Below are positions 37,601 to 48,700 of a stretch of 64,000 bases of DNA, piece after piece. The notes under the pieces are model-generated. The model searched no databases. It was not told the DNA's origin and saw nothing but the letters and a program-made list of their open reading frames with translations. The stretch lies in the NCBI RefSeq assembly GCF_036669915.1, contig NC_089317.1, positions 434,001-498,000 on the forward strand, given 5' to 3'. Origin of the DNA: Pocillopora verrucosa (lineage: Eukaryota > Cnidaria > Anthozoa > Scleractinia > Pocilloporidae). Position numbers and translations under genes: made by a program. Positions within the stretch are counted from its first letter, which is position 1. The number at the start of each line of letters is the position of its first letter.

Positions 37601-38702
37601 GGAAAGATCAGCATGCTAATTTACAGGTGAGATATTAACTCAATTTTGCTCCACAGGAGGAACTTTAGATATCACCGTTCACGAAGTTAATGCTGGTGAC
37701 GGACATATTATTGAAAAACACTGTCCCTCTGGCGGTACCTTTGGTGGCATTCATGTTGACCAAGAATTTGAGCAACTGATGATAAAAGCATTTGGAGACG
37801 ACTTCATCAAAACATTTCAAGAAGAATTCCCGAGTGACTGGCAAGTCATAATGAACCGCTTTGAGGAACAGAAGAGGGCAGAAGAGGAAGTGGACAACGA
37901 TGAAATTAGTATCGCTCTCCCTTTAAACTTTATAAAGTCTTGTCATCATGACATTGAAGAAGATGATGATGCTATCAATGAGCGAATTCGGCGATCTTGC
38001 CCTGACGATGTGAGTGTTAGCAGCGACTATTTGAACATAACCATGGGAATGCTTGGCAACCTGCATCGTCCAATTGTGACCAAGATTGCGGGGCAGATGA
38101 AAAGCTTGCTCGCTAAGCAAAGTCTTCAAGATGTAAAGACAATTTTTCTCGTCGGTGGTTTTTCTGAAGCTCAGTTTTTAAGGAGGGAAATTTCCCGCTG
38201 CTTTCCTGACAAACGCATTCTTATACCACCAGATCCCCAACTCGCCATTATTCGTGGTGCTGTAGAGTTTGCCCAAGAACCGAGTTTACTTCGAGCCAGG
38301 GTCATGGGTAAGACATATGGTTTAAATACCTGTATTGTGTTCGATCCTGAAAAACATCCGCTCGAGAAACGATTTGTTAGTCGAGAGAAAGTGTACTGTC
38401 GTGACATTTTTAAAACCCTAGCCAAGAAAGGGGAACGAATAGACATTGACGAGAAAAGAACGTACAATTTTTTTCCCATCAATCCGGATTCGACGGCATT
38501 TTCTTTCAAGTTCTACAGCACAGACGAAGATGAAGCTGACTTTATCTCCGATCCCGGAGTGGTAAGTGAAAACGTCGAAATTTTAATTCCCAGTCCTAAT
38601 ACTGCTAAGGGATGTGACCGAGAATTAAGGGTGGAAGTAAAGTTTGGTGGCACGGAAACCAACGTTCAGGTCATCGATGTCGAGTCAGGTAATGTTAAAA
38701 TG
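31465..38702 (+). CDS. HSPA12-like atypical Hsp70, last exon not found
   Basis: Exons 31465-31773, 36693-36944, 37197-37374 and 37657-38702 join in phase to 595 codons. The fold is the Hsp70/actin ATPase of the HSPA12A/B type, which lacks the canonical Hsp70 substrate-binding domain. Phosphate-1 loop: DFGTTYSG (16-23). Phosphate-2 loop: GGGTLD (246-251). Adenosine motif: VGGFSE (412-417). Human HSPA12 proteins are about 675-686 residues. The start ATG has a good context (AACCATGG). The model ends at ATG|GTATGT, so a short terminal exon should follow; a candidate acceptor before 39066 would give only ISRSR and stop, which I do not trust. Intron 1 is 4.9 kb. Confidence 0.88.
32610..32745 (+). 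repeat. Tandem array of four CCAAT-bearing units
   Basis: Units of the form CGCACCAATCAGATxxx...TTAGGGTATGT repeat every 32-36 bases. CCAAT cores lie at 32622, 32654, 32690 and 32722. Units decay towards the right. This is either a decayed minisatellite or a CCAAT-box (NF-Y type) cluster. Confidence 0.7.
34868..35024 (+). repeat. 58/59-bp tandem repeat, ~2.7 copies
   Basis: Units starting TTAGTTACTGGC/TAGC at 34868, 34927 and 34985 are ~85-90% alike. The last one runs straight into the tRNA-like SINE head, so the array may belong to the 5' part of that element. Confidence 0.75.
35020..35215 (+). mobile_element. tRNA-derived SINE
   Basis: The tRNA-like head has an intact pol III B box (GGTTCAAATCC, 35052-35062) preceded by GCAGAGGTCATA and followed by CGCGTGGGC, a T run and a non-tRNA body. 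The A box is degraded. The layout matches tRNA-derived SINEs seen in coral genomes. Confidence 0.6.
36158..36181 (+). repeat. Interstitial telomeric tract, four TTAGGG units
   Basis: TTAGGG is repeated four times, the last unit losing one G. TTAGGG is the metazoan and cnidarian telomere repeat. The tract is intronic, so it is interstitial rather than a chromosome end. Confidence 0.8.
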
Positions 38703-39619
38703 GTATGTCTTCAACTCGTTTCCACATCTTTGGTTCACTCCCGTTTCTATTAGAACTATGCTGAGTGGACCAATGTGGACCCTAATATTTACTTTAAGAG
38801 AGGTTAATCAATATTCTAATTTTAGAGACTTGTTACCCCACCTCTATAATCGAATAAACAATGACTGGCTTAAGGCCGAAATTTTAATCATCAAGGGAGG
38901 ACACAAAAGTCAATTTTCAAACTTTTAAACAGCGTGTGGCTTCGGCGTTGCCATCTTGTAGAAGCGTAAATCGTGAGCCAGAGGTCCTGGGTTCAAGTAT
39001 CAAGCCATCGATAGGGGCTTTTATCATGTTTTAATACGTTAGATATGAATTTTTTTTTATTACAGATTTCTCGGTCCCGTTAGTCGCTATACCTTAAACA
39101 CTACTGAGAGTAAATCGATCCTATTTTAATGAACATTTTTGTCAGCTTACATTGCATGTGATATTTGGTAACATTGACTCGTTTAGGTAAGGCAGCTGAG
39201 ATTGATTCCGACAGTTAGAGTCGTATTTTAGTCAACGGCCCTTAGGGGAACACTCTTATATTTTCATTTTAAAAAAATGAAGTTAAATGTAATAATTTTA
39301 AATTTTTGATCAGCTAAATTCATGCACCATTTATAATCATGTGCAAGAGTCACACAAGTAGGTTAAATGTAATATCAAAACAGTGCTGATTGCTATCTGC
39401 AATCAAGTTGGTTCTTTTACACTATATATCGAGTAGTATGTTTTAGTCCGGTATATCTTTGTTCGCGGTTAAGAATACTGCATAATACCACATATTTTCT
39501 TCGGAAGATGGGCTCATATAGGATGTCCTCCGATACGAAATTGTTAGAAAGGAACTTTTTAAATGCGAGCAAAACTTAAGCTCTATTAGGTAATTTAGGT
39601 AATAAATACTAAATACTAT

Positions 39620-39722
39620 CGCTCTGACGAAGGGCTAACGCTCGAAACGTCAGCTTTTTTACCCTTTACGGTGGCTAATTTACGTTTTCAACCCAGTTGT
39701 TAACACTAAATTACCTGCTATA

Positions 39723-39767
<45 letters not shown>

Positions 39768-39770
39768 TTT
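39620..39770 (-). repeat. Hammerhead-associated repeat, copy C
   Basis: Relative to copy A this copy is inverted and single. It carries the complete hammerhead-like core on the + strand at 39624-39654 and ends CTTTAGAAACTTACCCC. Confidence 0.8.
39624..39654 (+). ncRNA. Candidate minimal (dimer-type) hammerhead ribozyme
   Basis: In order: CTGACGA (fits CUGANGA), an extra A, helix II GGGC-TAAC-GCTC (four pairs, one G.U), GAAAC, then GTC at the cleavage position, followed by AGC. The outer CTGACG/CGTCAG ends are also complementary. Helix III would be only ACGU with no loop, so a single copy cannot fold classically. Hammerheads with nearly absent helix III that cleave as dimers have been described in Penelope-like elements. 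The extra base before helix II is a reason for caution. Confidence 0.4.
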
Positions 39771-40480
39771 AAGCTCTATTACTCGATTTTAGGTCGAAAT
39801 ATTAGCACACCATTACGAACGAAACAGTTGTAAAATGCAATACTAAGAACAAATAAATCCGAAGAGCTATATCCATTGTAAATATGAGGTAGATGTTACA
39901 GACAAATACATATTTTTAGAATGAAGTTCGGATATAACGCGCGCTGTCATTGGTTGAAAGAGCGTGCTCTATCAGAGTACAAAGCAAAGAGCTGAGCTAA
40001 AGCTGTCACGCCATCTGATGCAAACCTCAGAAGTTACATTGGCCGCGCTTCAGTGAACAACTAAGAGCTTTCCGTGATATCATTTCCGATGCGTTGAGTG
40101 GAAGGCCAAATCAAACTTCGCCTTGCGCAGTCTCTGTACATGAGACTTTCAGATTGTGTGCAAGAGACTAAAAAAACCTCAGGCAAAAGTGTCGAATTCG
40201 ACCTACCGAACTATCTCAGTTTGCAAACTACTGCAGACTGTGAACTTGGATGGTTTGACATTTTTGACAGCTCTAATCTTGTTCAACCGCTTAGATTATT
40301 TAGACTATTCCAACAAGAATTCTGATTAGCTTATTGTAACGTGCTTGATGAGAGTACAAAGGATGGTGACATCGCTGTTGTTCGCTTTGCAAATAAAGTT
40401 TGCTTTGAAAATTGAAAGTAATGCGTGGGGAATTTAACGGATTCTTTGTTATAGACAACCCTTGACTGTGCTCTGTTCTG

Positions 40481-40560
40481 TTGTAAAGCACTTAGGAAGC
40501 AGCTAGAGCACGGAAGAAATGCTTCTTCCGTGCTTTAGCCGCTTCCCGCGTGCTTTATAA
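40481..40560. repeat. Hairpin with 38-base arms
   Basis: 40481-40518 and 40523-40560 are complementary with several mismatches; the innermost GCACGGAAGAA / TTCTTCCGTGC is perfect around a four-base loop. No coding content. Confidence 0.65.
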
Positions 40561-42745
40561 TAGAAAAGAGTATAGCGAAGGCTTCTCTATTCGTTAAACA
40601 TGGCATGGACAATATATCTCTTATTAAAAGTTGCGTTACATGTAAAACAAACACAAACAAACAACAAATAGCAACGCAGTCAATCACAAAAAAATGCGTG
40701 TGTTTGCCACTTATCCTTCAAATGTGAAACAGTATCTTACCTTTTAAGAAACTAAAAATAACTTGACGTAGTCGAGATGAAGTTGAGTTTAAGCGGGCAG
40801 CCGTCCGACCGACGTCAAGGCAGCAAATCTCAAATCAAAAAGCACAAGAACAAAACCCTTACGCCATTGGTCCGCCGAGGGTCTACATCGAAAGTGACAA
40901 CATCGTGAGACAAACGACATTACGGGTGCATTTACCGGGATGAAGAACTGTTTGATTTGATCCGCTGGGTTCTGTTTTAAACCATTTAGGCAGCTTACAA
41001 AGCTGTTTTCCCGCGCGAGCAAACGCGCACCGGTCTTATGTTTCCCGCGCTTTTCACTGGTGGTTACCGCTCTCTATCGCCAATTGAATCATGGGACGAA
41101 ATATCTCCACATGCAGTTCTATCGTTATCGTGTAAAATTCTGCGTTAATTCTCGTTACCCATTTTCCGATAGGTATATTAGTATTCGGCTAATTCAGTGC
41201 AACTGGAACCAAAGAGTTGTAAACAAATCTCTTTTACTCGACATACTTAGATATTACTTAGTTATGCACTTTAAAATTTAATGTTGATATTTGTAATTTA
41301 AAAGTACAGCCTATTGATAGAATTTCTTCAACATAATTACATCGGAAGAGAATATGTCTGGTGATATGATACACGATAAAAACACAAATGTTTACTACAT
41401 AACAATCGAGGTAATGATTGGACACCAAAAGCTTTTCTCTTCAGTGGTCCAAACAACGTGGAAGAGATTTTTCACTTTCGCGCAATGAGCCACAATGAGA
41501 ACTGGTATTAGTTAAAGTGAAGTTTGAAGCGATTGAAGTATTAAGGCAACAAATATTAAAAAAGATTATCATCAGAATTAATAAATACGCGTTCTTGCGC
41601 AGAACTAAAGAAAACTTTCCACAACGACGAAAATGACAGAGGTTGAAATATTCATTGTTAAAGTCGACTAAAATTAATGTAGGAAAAGTTGTCGGTCATT
41701 ACAATGTCACATGATATCGATATGTTACCGACTTCTTTCCGAACCCTCTTGCTATTTTCCTTTTGGAAAAACAGCCGAAAACTCTTCGGATATACGTCCT
41801 CTGCTGGGGCCGGCACTCAAAAATATAAATACGTATCATCCCTTGAAAATAAATTTAAAAAAATCGAATTTTCTCAGTCAACATCAAGCAAACAGTAGCG
41901 ATATTTCGATAGTGAAAATCAAAATTGGTTTTTTGGTCCATTGGTTCTGTAAATTGACGTATTTCATGGATTTTCAAGTTATCACAACTAGCTGACAGTT
42001 GCGAGTTCTCTTGCGTTCGACTTCTCTGTGGTGGACTGAGTGATGGAAAGTTACTTTTGAAGTTCTCCAGGAACATTTGTACATAGGATGAGGTTTAAAA
42101 ACATCAGAGATTCCGGACGTCTAAAACGCACAGCTGTTAGGAAAATAGAAGAAAATCATTAAATTTATTGAAAGAAAACTGCCAATCCAAACCAACTCAT
42201 GATTAGTCTTATAGAACTACCGCTTCGTGGGCATCCAATTTTGTTTTTTATCATATCCACTTTGAAATCATAATCTGATTTCGCAATCCTTGCAATCTGA
42301 TTGGCGCTCAGCAGTGCGATTTGTTCACATATGACACTGTCTTTCTTCAAAACAACCAATCACATTTGAAGACTTGTCTAAAATAACCAACTAAATTTCA
42401 GGTAAAAGAAAGACAAAGAAGCCATTGTGTGACGTAACTGAACTTCGTTTTGTGCAATTTTAGTCGGAAATCATACTTGTGAATTCAAATGGAACTCGCG
42501 CCGCGCTCTCATTCGATTTGAAATATATGGTGCATTTGAACTCACACCAAATTGCACTGCTACTTAGTTCAATTGCCTTCATTAATCATTGTAGAATTAC
42601 AGACTGAAACAGAGCTTCAATCGCTAAGGTACATGAGCTGATAAACAGAGCTGAGTGAATTGATCGTTAGAAAATACAATATTCGGAGTTTTAAATTTGA
42701 TAAATCACCATTAAGTACCATTGGATATCTCAACGTATTGTCCTG

Positions 42746-45700
42746 CTAACTCACCGTATTGTCTGAAAAGCATGCAGCTACTTTATCTCCTCTTGGACTC
42801 CACTGTACTTCAAATACACCCCCATTACCATGGTAACTATGAACTAGCGTGCCAGTCTAAAGAAAAATGAAAACAATGTATTAATAAACACATGCTACTT
42901 ATCTGCGACTGGCTGACATTCAGGTTCGATTTTCAAACGGGAATAAAAAAAAAAAAAAGCCCGGTTTGTGAAAAGAACACGCGAGGAGCACCTAACTTTT
43001 CCTGACGTGTTTAAAGTGCGTCCTTGTCCTATTCCCATCACCCGTTTGCGTGTCTCCTCGTTTGCGCGCGCGAGATTAATTCGCTCATATTCACTTTTCT
43101 AGGGAGTCTTGGGTCTCAGTTCATCGTTACTTCTTTTCCTTACAGCTGTTAATTTCTTTGATAAACTGGAATTAGATCAAGGTTGCACCCTCTTACCTAT
43201 ACGTTCTTCTGTTAACCCTTTAATTTACATGAGTGACCGAGACAGAATTTCTCCTTACAATATCAATACAATATCAACCAGATAAGTGGTGAGAATAGAG
43301 AGAAATTTGAATTTGGGGATAATTAGTTGATCCAATGCTAAATTCTCTGAACTAACATTATAGGAATTGTACAGTTGATAGTAAGGAGAATTACAAATTT
43401 GATCTGGGAGTTAAAGGGTTAACATCACCCATTTGCTTAAGATGCCCTGGAACTGTGAGGAAAAGTCGATTATTGATCACCAACTGGAGTTAAAGGGTAA
43501 AAAAAAAAAAAAATTTCATTGTCGGAAAAAGAGTGAATATATTCCCTACCTGTGTTGACCAGACATTCAGTGCCCTGTCAAAAGACCCTGATGCAATGTA
43601 TCTGCCATCGGGACTAAACGACAAAGAGTGCACTGCTTCTTGATGTTTGGAGAGAGAAAGAACACAGGAGCCACGCTCCAGCTCCCATAGTTTGACTGTT
43701 GTGTCGTATGAAGCACTAAAACACAATAAAAACATCACAGTTTAATTACAGTTACATGAGAAGTTTGTTATTGTAAAGCCAAAAGGTAAATGACAGCCTA
43801 AACAAATCTCTATGTACAACTGTTTTACATCATAAATTATCAAATCATGATTGGTATTCTCTCGATGAGAAAGATTCCATATCACTAGGTGATTTTTTTC
43901 TCATTGTATGGTTACTATAAGAAATTATCAAGGGGGTGAATCCTCCATTTGTGTCTCACAGGTATCTGGACACATTCCACGCGGTTTATAATCATAAATT
44001 ATTTCTCTGCCACAAGCAAGGGGTGGATGTAGGGGGTGGAAGGGGCATAAGCCACCTGGGATCTTATCCATCCCCAATCCCCATCATACTTTTTAACTTA
44101 ACAAGCTTATGACCAAAACCGTTTTAAGAGATACACAGGCCTTGGTTGTTTAATGTCTGAATCTTTTAATCTGTTATGTTGCGAACTGGTCACCAAACCC
44201 TTTAACTTCCAAGATATGGGCCCAGCTGTTTGAAAGCCAATTAGTGCTAACCCAGGGTTAAATCTTAATCCAGGTTTCTTTACTCCTTTATTCAAAAGCC
44301 TTTTACTAGATAGTTTTCTCTATTATTCATGGAGCACCCAGTTGTCAAATTGTATACAAAAAGAATTCTACTGAATTTTTTTTTTAAGCTTTCAGATCTG
44401 AAATCAAATTCCTCACTAACCCTGGGTTATCCTAACTCATCTTTGAACAACCTGACACTACTTGTGAATTCTCCCCTCTAGCTTCTACAAATTTCTTTGC
44501 AAAGTAGTAATAAGAATTTGGTGTTCGATCAAGACAACAGTTTCTACATGATCAGTTGGAGATTCCTTATTACCTCTTTGTTGGATTGTGTATTGATGTT
44601 GTGAGGAGGGATAAGTTACACACTAAATAATTCCGAGAGTTGATGGGTTAATAACAACGATAATAACACACAATCTTTCAACTTGTAAAAGAACAAAAAA
44701 AAAAAAAAAAGGTTACATTAAAATTTCATGCAGCATACCTTGCTAAGAGAAGAGGTGCATTAGGAAACACTGTTGTTGGTCCTGTTGGACTCCATGTTAC
44801 TGTATATATTTCTTTTTTATGACCTTGGAGATCAAACAACCAGGTATCTTGTTTGGTGCTCCATATCTAAACAAATAAGAGGTTTGATACATTTAAACCC
44901 AAATATCAGTATGCATATTCTCCATACTGTTCTCTGTACATTTACAAAGGTGCTGGCAAAGAGAATTTGTTGCACAATCAAGACCTCCTTCAGATCGCAT
45001 CATTTCCTGTATTCTTGTGACCTTCATGATGAAAATGTGTGATTCAAGGGTGATATTGTAGGTAGATATTAGTCAATCTCAAGGGTTCAGGTAAATCTTG
45101 AGCTTAGAAAGCTTTGACAGTGTTCTTGGATAGTTAAAGGGATTCACATTTGATCATTATTGAGAGTCAGATGCTTAAATATTCATTATGAAAGGGTTAA
45201 GAATAACACCAAATTGGCCCTTTACACCTTAACATTAACCCTTTAACTCCCACGAGTGACCAGGAAAGAATTTCTCCTTACAATATCAAGACAATATCAA
45301 GCAGACAAGTGACGAGTATAAAGAAAAATATCAATAAGGGGATGATAAGTTGATTAAATACTAAATTCTCCAAACTAACATTACAAGAACTGTATGGTAG
45401 ATAGTAAGGAGAGTTACAAATGAGATCTTGGGAGTTAAAGGGTTAATACTGTTATTCTCCTCACTTTTCTCTTAGCAGTACATATGGCACTGACAAAGAG
45501 AATTTGTTTGACAATCAGGAGCTTCTTAAATTGGTGATTGTTTCCTATATTCTCCTGTCCTTTACATTTAATTCAAGGGTGATACTGTACGGAGAAATCA
45601 GAAGCCAATCTCTCTTAGAGTTTAATCACTTACCTTAGCTGATAGATCATCTGAACATGATGCTAGGAAAGACCCTGATGGATCCCATCTAATTGTATTC

Positions 45701-48700
45701 ACTTCACTCTGTTAAAAAATCAATAATGGACAACAGCAAATGAGTATGGCATACATGTACATGTTAGATGTGCATCTCTTTGACGAAGTTGCCCTATGTA
45801 GACCCAATACTGGGTCCTTTTCTACTAAAACATTATCAGACAATCATTAAAAAGCACAAGAACAATAATCAAATGGCACAAAAACTACAAGTGCATGCAA
45901 ACTCACAGTGTGTCCTTGAAATGATTTGACAGGTTTTTCAACTCCTATTTTACAGACATGTATGATTTTATCGGTTGAACAAGATGCAAAACTTGTGTTG
46001 TTTTGCCAGTCTACATCTAGTATGGGGGCTAAAAAAAAAAGGTAAACAAAATTAATTTCTATTTGTAAGAACAAGTTGTACATACATTCATAAAAAAATC
46101 AAGAGAGGAGATAATGGAGAATCTGTGTTGTTTACAATCATAAACAAAAATTCAGTTTTGTGGCAAACAGGGTTAATTAATGTTTTAAAAATAAATTTAT
46201 CTTCTTTACCTTGATGGAAAGAAAATTGCTGTTTAACTTCCCAGTTATTTGAGTCCCAAACAAAAGTGCTCTGGAAATAAAACCACATTTTCAAAAATAT
46301 ATATGATTACTCTATCAAGAGTATTATGTAAAAATACAATAATTTTTTGATGGTTTTATAGTTAGGACTTTTACCTTATCCACTCCAGCACTTATTAGAT
46401 AGTTTCCTTTCTTGTTCCATTTGATGGAAAATATTGGTCCTTTGTAATCACCTAGTGTTTTAACCAGCTCCCCTGTAAAGAGAAGAAAATTACTGAACCT
46501 GCTTGTTGCACAACACAGAAGTAACCCTTTAACTCCCATGAGTAATCAATAAAAGTGATTGACAAATAAGTTCCCCTTAAAAAATTGACACAATATAAAG
46601 CAGGGTAGTTGTGAGAAGAGAGTAAAACATCAACAAAGGGTTTTCATTTAATTTACCATGTAATTCTTAAAGCTAAAATCATAATCAACATATGGCCAAC
46701 AGTAAGGAAATTGATTTTGAGATCTTAGGAGTGGAAGTATTAAATATCATGTTTCAGAACAATAATTAAATTGTTAGATGGTGTTACCTTCTGGAGACCA
46801 AATCCTTGCCTGCCCATCACATGAACCTGTGGCTAGCAGAGTTCCATCATTCTACAGAAAAAGAGTTAGGTAACAACCATTCCTTTTTCTAAAAAGGAGT
46901 CACCACATTTGTCTGGGTTAAATAAGTTACAGTAGCTGTAACTCTAACAAATGAAATGCAAAAAGGGGGAAAGTTTCTAAAGAAACTGCAGTGCTGTGTC
47001 AGTAAGGGAGTACAAAAAGATAATTGGTTCTATAAACTGAGTTGAGAATGTAAGTTGGCCACGGTAAAGAGTTGCAAAGCTGATGTTTCAAGTATTAGCC
47101 CTTCATCAGAGTGAATGGAATGCAAGTAATGAAATGCAAGTTTTGGTGGCTCAATCACAAACTAAGGATGCAAAACATGGGTAAAAACTAAGTGCACAAC
47201 TTACATTCCACTCCAGACACGTTATATCCTTGGTTGTATTTTTATGGTTTTCTAAATCTTTGAATTGATGACGTAGAATGATAGGTGTTCCTATTCCTGT
47301 CTCATTTATTGGCCACAGTCTTGCTGTACCATCTCCAGATCTAACAGTGTGAAAAATGTGTAAGTATGTTTTTTACGAAAAAACTATTTGGCTAAATAAC
47401 TAATGAAATTGCCACAACTTCTGATAAAAGGGCTGAGATTGTTTGTCCTAAAAGGGATTTGGAAAAATTTTACAGAATAAATCAAGAGAATCAAGACACC
47501 TGCACCTTCAGAAAAAGCCACTATTGTTTATTGGAACCACAATTTGCCACAAAGATGAAACACCACAAAATATAAAAAAATCCATAAATATCTAAAACTG
47601 TCTCTCTTCAAGAAACTCTGACTGTAGATGTCCTCTTTTACAGCTTAACATTCTTTTGAATTCTAGAGATGTAGTTGAGGATAAGATGATAAATAAATAA
47701 AAAAGCAATATCACATAATTAAAAGATGTCCCTATTTGTAAAGAAAGTCTACAACATGATGTTTGAGCCACTTAAGCAAATTTTCAATAGTTTATACTGT
47801 TCAGTTCATGCTTTGCTGATTTCAACTTACCCAGATGCGAGTATATCCTGAGAGGGATTCCAAGAGCACACAAACACCTACAGGAGTTGTTATGCAAATG
47901 TTAAACACAACATACCTTTGAATGAGCATACAATGAAACATAGTATTACAGCACTGGATGCTTAGAATACATGTACATGTAACCACAGGGAGCTAACAGA
48001 GTCAGGCAGTCAACTGATACATATTCAAACACAAAGTACAGGTAAATTACAGGACAGCAAGATCACACAAACTCACACAATCACACTAAAGGAAAAAGAA
48101 AGAAAATAAACAGAAATATCTGCTGATATTCCAGGCCTATGCTTTTTTTACACCTTAAACAGATAATTTGGTGAGTATTTTTTAACAAGTTTACCAGCAA
48201 ATACAAGCAGTTCTACCTCATGTTCATGGCCTTTCAATATCAATGCTTTGTTGTTCCCTGCATCATTAACTGTGCCATCGATCTCCATCATCTCACCATG
48301 TCCCATAGAATTGACATGAGCATAATGTCCATCCTCAAGTTTTATTCCAATTTCTGGTTTCATCCCTCGATTATGTAACAATGTATGTCTTGTGGTTACT
48401 ATGTCTGGTAAGACAGCATCAATGAGGGAAACATGATCTAGTTCACTGCCGTCATCAAGTATTGTTCCATCCTGAAAAAGGGAAGCATTGATAGAAAAAT
48501 CAGGCAATAAAAAATACGAGGCACCTAGTTAAATGGCATCAAACCTCTCTAACAGACTTAATCTGTTGACAGGTGACACATGTTGCCTCAGTAAGGGATA
48601 AACTGTCTACTTATAGCGAAGCTTGTAGAGCGTAGCCCCATAATTATACAAAATAGTAGTAACCCATCAAGCCGAAAAAATTTGGATGTATGACCATATG

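Larger units (their letters stand above)
38703..42745. other. Intergenic between HSPA12-like and TBL1XR1
   Basis: No gene recognised on either strand. It contains a tRNA-like fragment with a B-box remnant (GGGTTCAAGTATC, ~38989), a copy of the hammerhead-associated repeat (39620-39770) and a 38-base-arm hairpin (40481-40560). The 3' ends of the two convergent genes fall here. Confidence 0.5.

Noticed and set aside
38935-39035. tRNA-like segment with GGGTTCAAGTATC
   Set aside because: B box imperfect, A box unclear and no acceptor stem; at best an old SINE remnant.
39066-39083. Candidate last exon of HSPA12-like (ISRSR-stop)
   Set aside because: Good acceptor but the peptide does not resemble HSPA12 C-termini; not included in the model.
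40098-40325. 75-codon open frame after HSPA12-like
   Set aside because: No domain or splice support; composition not convincing.
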